This document shows positions 63,272 through 64,000 of a stretch of DNA of 64,000 nt, piece by piece. Below the pieces are notes generated by a model, which made no database searches, was not told where the DNA came from, and was given only the letters and a program-made list of their open reading frames with translations. The DNA comes from JAFDZW01 sp035632315 (GTDB lineage Bacteria; Bacteroidota; Ignavibacteria; Palsa-1295), in the NCBI GenBank assembly GCA_035632315.1, contig DASQGZ010000049.1:20927-84926 (forward strand). Reading direction: 5' to 3'. The translations under genes and the position numbers were made by a program. The first letter of the stretch is position 1. Each line of letters opens with the position of its first letter.

Positions 63272-64000
63272 TACCGAAGCACTTTACAGCTATTCGCTCC
63301 GACTCGAAGCAGATACACACCCGAAGAAACATTCGGCATCGGAAGAACAATATATCCATTCGCATCGGGAGCTGCGACGCTTCCCCACTCAGCTACGCAC
63401 CTGCCGAGCAGATCGTAGAGTTCGAACTTCTCGCCAAGTTCGAGATTATCAGCGACGTGAACAATAAGCCTATTGGCTTCGATAAATGCGCTCAGCTGGG
63501 TTTGTTCTAAGCTCGTCTGCGTCACGCCCGATGTTGTGTCAACGCCGCTCCCTTTAAGAAATGACCATGACTTGATCGAATCTTTGTACGGGCCTTCCAT
63601 GTCCGTCAGAAAATCAACTGTTGTCGAATCAAGTGCCTTCGAATCAGGAGTGAAGCAAAAACTAAAATGAGTAAGTCTGCCACTCACCACCACAATTGGG
63701 AATTTCGAAGTGCCAGAAGTATCAATCTTAAAATGATTCGTGTCGTGCAATAATATGCCTGTCACGGTAAACGACATATTACCGAGGTTGCGCACTGTCA
63801 TTGTGTCACATCGAGTCTCCCCAATGATGATGGGGCCGAAATCTTTATCCGTCGTATAAATAAATGGCGACCCGCCCGGTCCGACGAGCGTAACCACCGA
63901 ATGAAAGCATGGCGCCTCTAACAAGAGCGTATCGATATGCACAGTCGTATCTTTTGAATGAAAACATACGGTCATCGACATCGTATCGCCGGGCTTCAAT
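63271..64000 (-). CDS. secreted protein with T9SS sorting domain, C-terminal part
   Basis: About 242 residues of a larger protein are visible; the N-terminus lies beyond the window. The visible part is one or two choice-of-anchor-type Ig-like domains (DTMTVRNLGNMSFTVTGILLHDTNHFKI; KPGDTMSMTVCFHS) followed by a C-terminal type A sorting domain (about the last 70 residues: LELGEKFELYDLLGRCVAEWG ... GVYLLRVGANSCKVLR). It is the second T9SS cargo in the window. Confidence 0.85.
   Translation of the reverse strand, partial: LKPGDTMSMTVCFHSKDTTVHIDTLLLEAPCFHSVVTLVGPGGSPFIYTTDKDFGPIIIGETRCDTMTVRNLGNMSFTVTGILLHDTNHFKIDTSGTSKFPIVVVSGRLTHFSFCFTPDSKALDSTTVDFLTDMEGPYKDSIKSWSFLKGSGVDTTSGVTQTSLEQTQLSAFIEANRLIVHVADNLELGEKFELYDLLGRCVAEWGSVAAPDANGYIVLPMPNVSSGVYLLRVGANSCKVLR

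Overview
The window looks like a contiguous stretch of a bacterial chromosome of the Bacteroidota/FCB group, probably a deep lineage near Kapabacteria or Ignavibacteria. That placement is inferred from gene content, not from a search. Supporting signs are: C-terminal T9SS-type sorting domains on two secreted proteins (58780-59877 and the partial gene at 63271-64000); a PorE-like TPR/propeller/OmpA protein; a CarboxypepD-reg TonB receptor followed by a DUF4249 lipoprotein; BshB1; and promoters of the form TTG-N20-TAnnTTTG, the Bacteroidetes signature. Stop-start overlaps of the TGATG/TAATG kind and TTG/GTG starts occur repeatedly.

Layout. 1-9.0 kb (minus strand): tgt (partial), an ABC ATPase, an acyl-CoA thioesterase, bamD, a small membrane-anchored protein, gdhA, a nitrilase-family amidase, a TPM-domain protein, nadB, an outer-membrane barrel and coaE. 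9.0-9.8 kb is an 815-bp gap. It contains a roughly 430-nt element that folds into many perfect helices; read on the minus strand, four of its hairpins are capped by GNRA or UNCG tetraloops, and a TATATTTG box lies just upstream. I could not assign it to a known RNA family and regard it as the most interesting object here. 9.8-14.4 kb: a toastrack-like protein, tRNA-Lys(TTT), a lipoprotein, murA with Asp in place of the fosfomycin-target Cys, and a periplasmic propeller protein. 14.4-18.2 kb: a probable defence island made of a DUF262/DUF1524 (GmrSD-like) protein and a beta-class DNA methyltransferase fused to an Mrr-like nuclease domain, whose recognition region is conspicuously AT-rich. 18.3-27.3 kb (plus): miaB, a lipoprotein, a DUF2306-like membrane protein, a TonB receptor/DUF4249/outer-membrane barrel set, and HU. 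27.3-32.2 kb (minus): bshB1, an amino-acid permease, an Ig-like lipoprotein, an NDP-sugar epimerase. 32.3-38.1 kb (plus): argS, a CNNM/CBS protein, the PorE-like protein, nadD. 38.1-46.6 kb (minus): mfd, a membrane protein, ligA, a RodZ-like protein. 47.3-55.6 kb (plus): rpoB and rpoC, without the usual rplJ-rplL upstream. 55.6-62.1 kb (minus): an RNA-processing beta-CASP hydrolase, rsfS, a LytR_C protein, a small surface protein, a T9SS cargo protein, a GlmU-like uridylyltransferase, panD, panC. 62.2-63.2 kb: an EamA transporter; then the C-terminal part of another T9SS cargo.

How the genes work together. Much of the window is core housekeeping: NAD synthesis (nadB, nadD), pantothenate/CoA (panC, panD, coaE), envelope (murA, bamD, rodZ-like, GlmU-like), transcription and coupled repair (rpoBC, mfd), replication/repair (ligA), tRNA charging and modification (argS, miaB, tgt) and ribosome silencing (rsfS). 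The accessory layer is the surface apparatus (T9SS cargo, TonB receptor, barrels) and the methyltransferase/GmrSD-like island.

Non-coding layer. Two repeat types are interspersed between genes. One is short tandem arrays with a period of exactly 7 bp (TTTTGAA, ATTTTAC, CACCCAA/TTAGGTG, GAATTGA, AGTGGGC; one pair has period 8). The other is REP-like palindromes that begin GTCATTGCGAG and end CTCGCAATGAC. The heptamer arrays recall the short tandemly repeated repetitive sequences known from cyanobacteria. One forms a 17-bp hairpin between rpoB and rpoC, and the period-8 array is translated as part of the PorE-like protein's leader.
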